DNA of 64,000 bases, taken from Streptomyces smyrnaeus (GTDB taxonomy: Bacteria > Actinomycetota > Actinomycetes > Streptomycetales > Streptomycetaceae). Shown here piece after piece: positions 63,720 to 64,000 of this stretch. The stretch spans positions 248,001 through 312,000 of the forward strand of contig NZ_JAFFZM010000005.1 in assembly GCF_017676345.1 (NCBI RefSeq). The letters are read 5' to 3'. The position numbers and the translations under genes are program-made. Position 1 is the first letter of the stretch. The number at the start of each line of letters is the position of its first letter. A model generated the notes under the pieces. The model searched no databases and was not told the origin of the DNA. It saw only the letters and a list, made by a program, of their open reading frames with translations.

Positions 63720-64000
63720 ATGCCGCGCCCGCCGATCAGATCCGCCTGCTGGACGTCCAGGCACTCGACACCCGCCTGACGCAGCTCGCGCACAAGCGCA
63801 GGACCCTGCCCGAGCACGAGGAGATCCAGCAGCTGGAGGCCGACCTCGCCCAGCTCCGCGACCTGCTCGTGGCCGCGCAGACCGAGGAGAGCGACACAGC
63901 GCGCGAACAGACCAAGGCGGAGCAGGACGTCGACCAGGTCCGTCAGCGGGCGGCCCGCGACCAGCAGCGTCTCGACTCCGGCGCGGTCACCAACCCCAAG
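63716..64000 (+). CDS. Zinc-ribbon domain protein, N-terminal part (cut by window end)
   Basis: The first 95 residues of a protein that continues past the window: an all-helical coiled coil beginning NAAPADQIRLLDVQALDTRL and continuing with Glu/Gln/Lys-rich heptads. Next to nif3 this is the conserved actinobacterial coiled-coil protein with a C-terminal C4 zinc ribbon; the ribbon itself is outside the window. The only start consistent with the conserved N-terminus is CTG 63716, which overlaps the nif3 stop (CTGA) and has GGGAG 7 nt upstream. There is no ATG or GTG in frame nearby. Function is unknown; nucleic-acid binding has been suggested for the family. Confidence 0.75.
   Translation, partial: MNAAPADQIRLLDVQALDTRLTQLAHKRRTLPEHEEIQQLEADLAQLRDLLVAAQTEESDTAREQTKAEQDVDQVRQRAARDQQRLDSGAVTNPK

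Overview
This 64 kb window is chromosomal DNA from a Streptomyces or a very close actinomycete. The evidence is very high G+C with strongly G/C-ending codons, many GTG starts, frequent GTGA/ATGA stop-start overlaps, a ubiquitous Streptomyces-type intergenic palindrome (about 43940-43970), and many gene families typical of the genus. I see no transposase, integrase, CRISPR array, rRNA or phage gene. About 53 protein genes and one tRNA-Val(UAC) can be supported. Bases 1-53 hold nothing I can assign, and the last gene runs off the right edge.

Layout. 54-2484: a DUF4383 membrane protein, a long coiled-coil protein and tRNA-Val. 2646-7534: a GH18 chitinase-like enzyme, a DedA protein, a secreted SodC-like protein whose zinc ligands look lost, and a PhoD-type phosphatase. 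7725-16816: a secreted HNH nuclease, a GDT1/UPF0016 Mn exporter behind a yybP-ykoY (Mn2+) riboswitch, an MFS pump with a C-terminal winged-helix domain, a peptidoglycan-binding membrane protein, a HAD phosphatase, an MhuD-like heme oxygenase and a GT87-PAP2 fusion.

16886-31791 and 39561-60840 hold scattered islands of a steroid side-chain catabolic regulon. They comprise CYP125, the FadA5 thiolase, an MBL hydrolase, an aldehyde dehydrogenase with ferredoxin, an Rv3520c-like F420 oxidoreductase, a fused double acyl-CoA dehydrogenase (FadE34-like) with an Ltp1-like thiolase and an MFS carrier, and a MaoC hydratase with a zinc alcohol dehydrogenase and a ChsB1-like SDR. The window also encodes a KstR orthologue. 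Six sites that match, or miss by one base, the KstR consensus TNNAACNNGTTNNA lie in the promoters of these islands and next to kstR itself. No ring-degrading enzymes (KstD, KshAB, HsaA-D) and no Mce4 importer are present here.

20891-27412 is a vitamin B12 uptake operon. A cobalamin riboswitch is followed by a secreted, membrane-anchored alpha6-barrel protein, a second anchored protein with a DUF4430-like pattern, and ECF transporter T, A-A and S components. The two surface proteins look like the two domains of animal transcobalamin/intrinsic factor encoded as separate genes.

31818-38855 is a 5-oxoproline (pyroglutamate) module. DUF969/DUF979 transporter subunits, pyroglutamyl peptidase and a DUF2891 protein face the oxoprolinase genes pxpABC. 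Between them sits a GntR/FadR-type regulator, and two near-identical 15-bp palindromes mark the two promoters.

40512-43868 is a glycosyltransferase-methyltransferase-alpha6-barrel operon with a perfect KstR box upstream. 45130-50441 holds envelope-related genes, including a tandem pair of paralogous anchored proteins. 55595-57489 encodes a DesK/NarL-type two-component system. 60946-64000 ends with a 49-residue gene missed by length cut-offs, a conserved 461-residue protein of unknown function, Nif3, and the start of the neighbouring zinc-ribbon protein.
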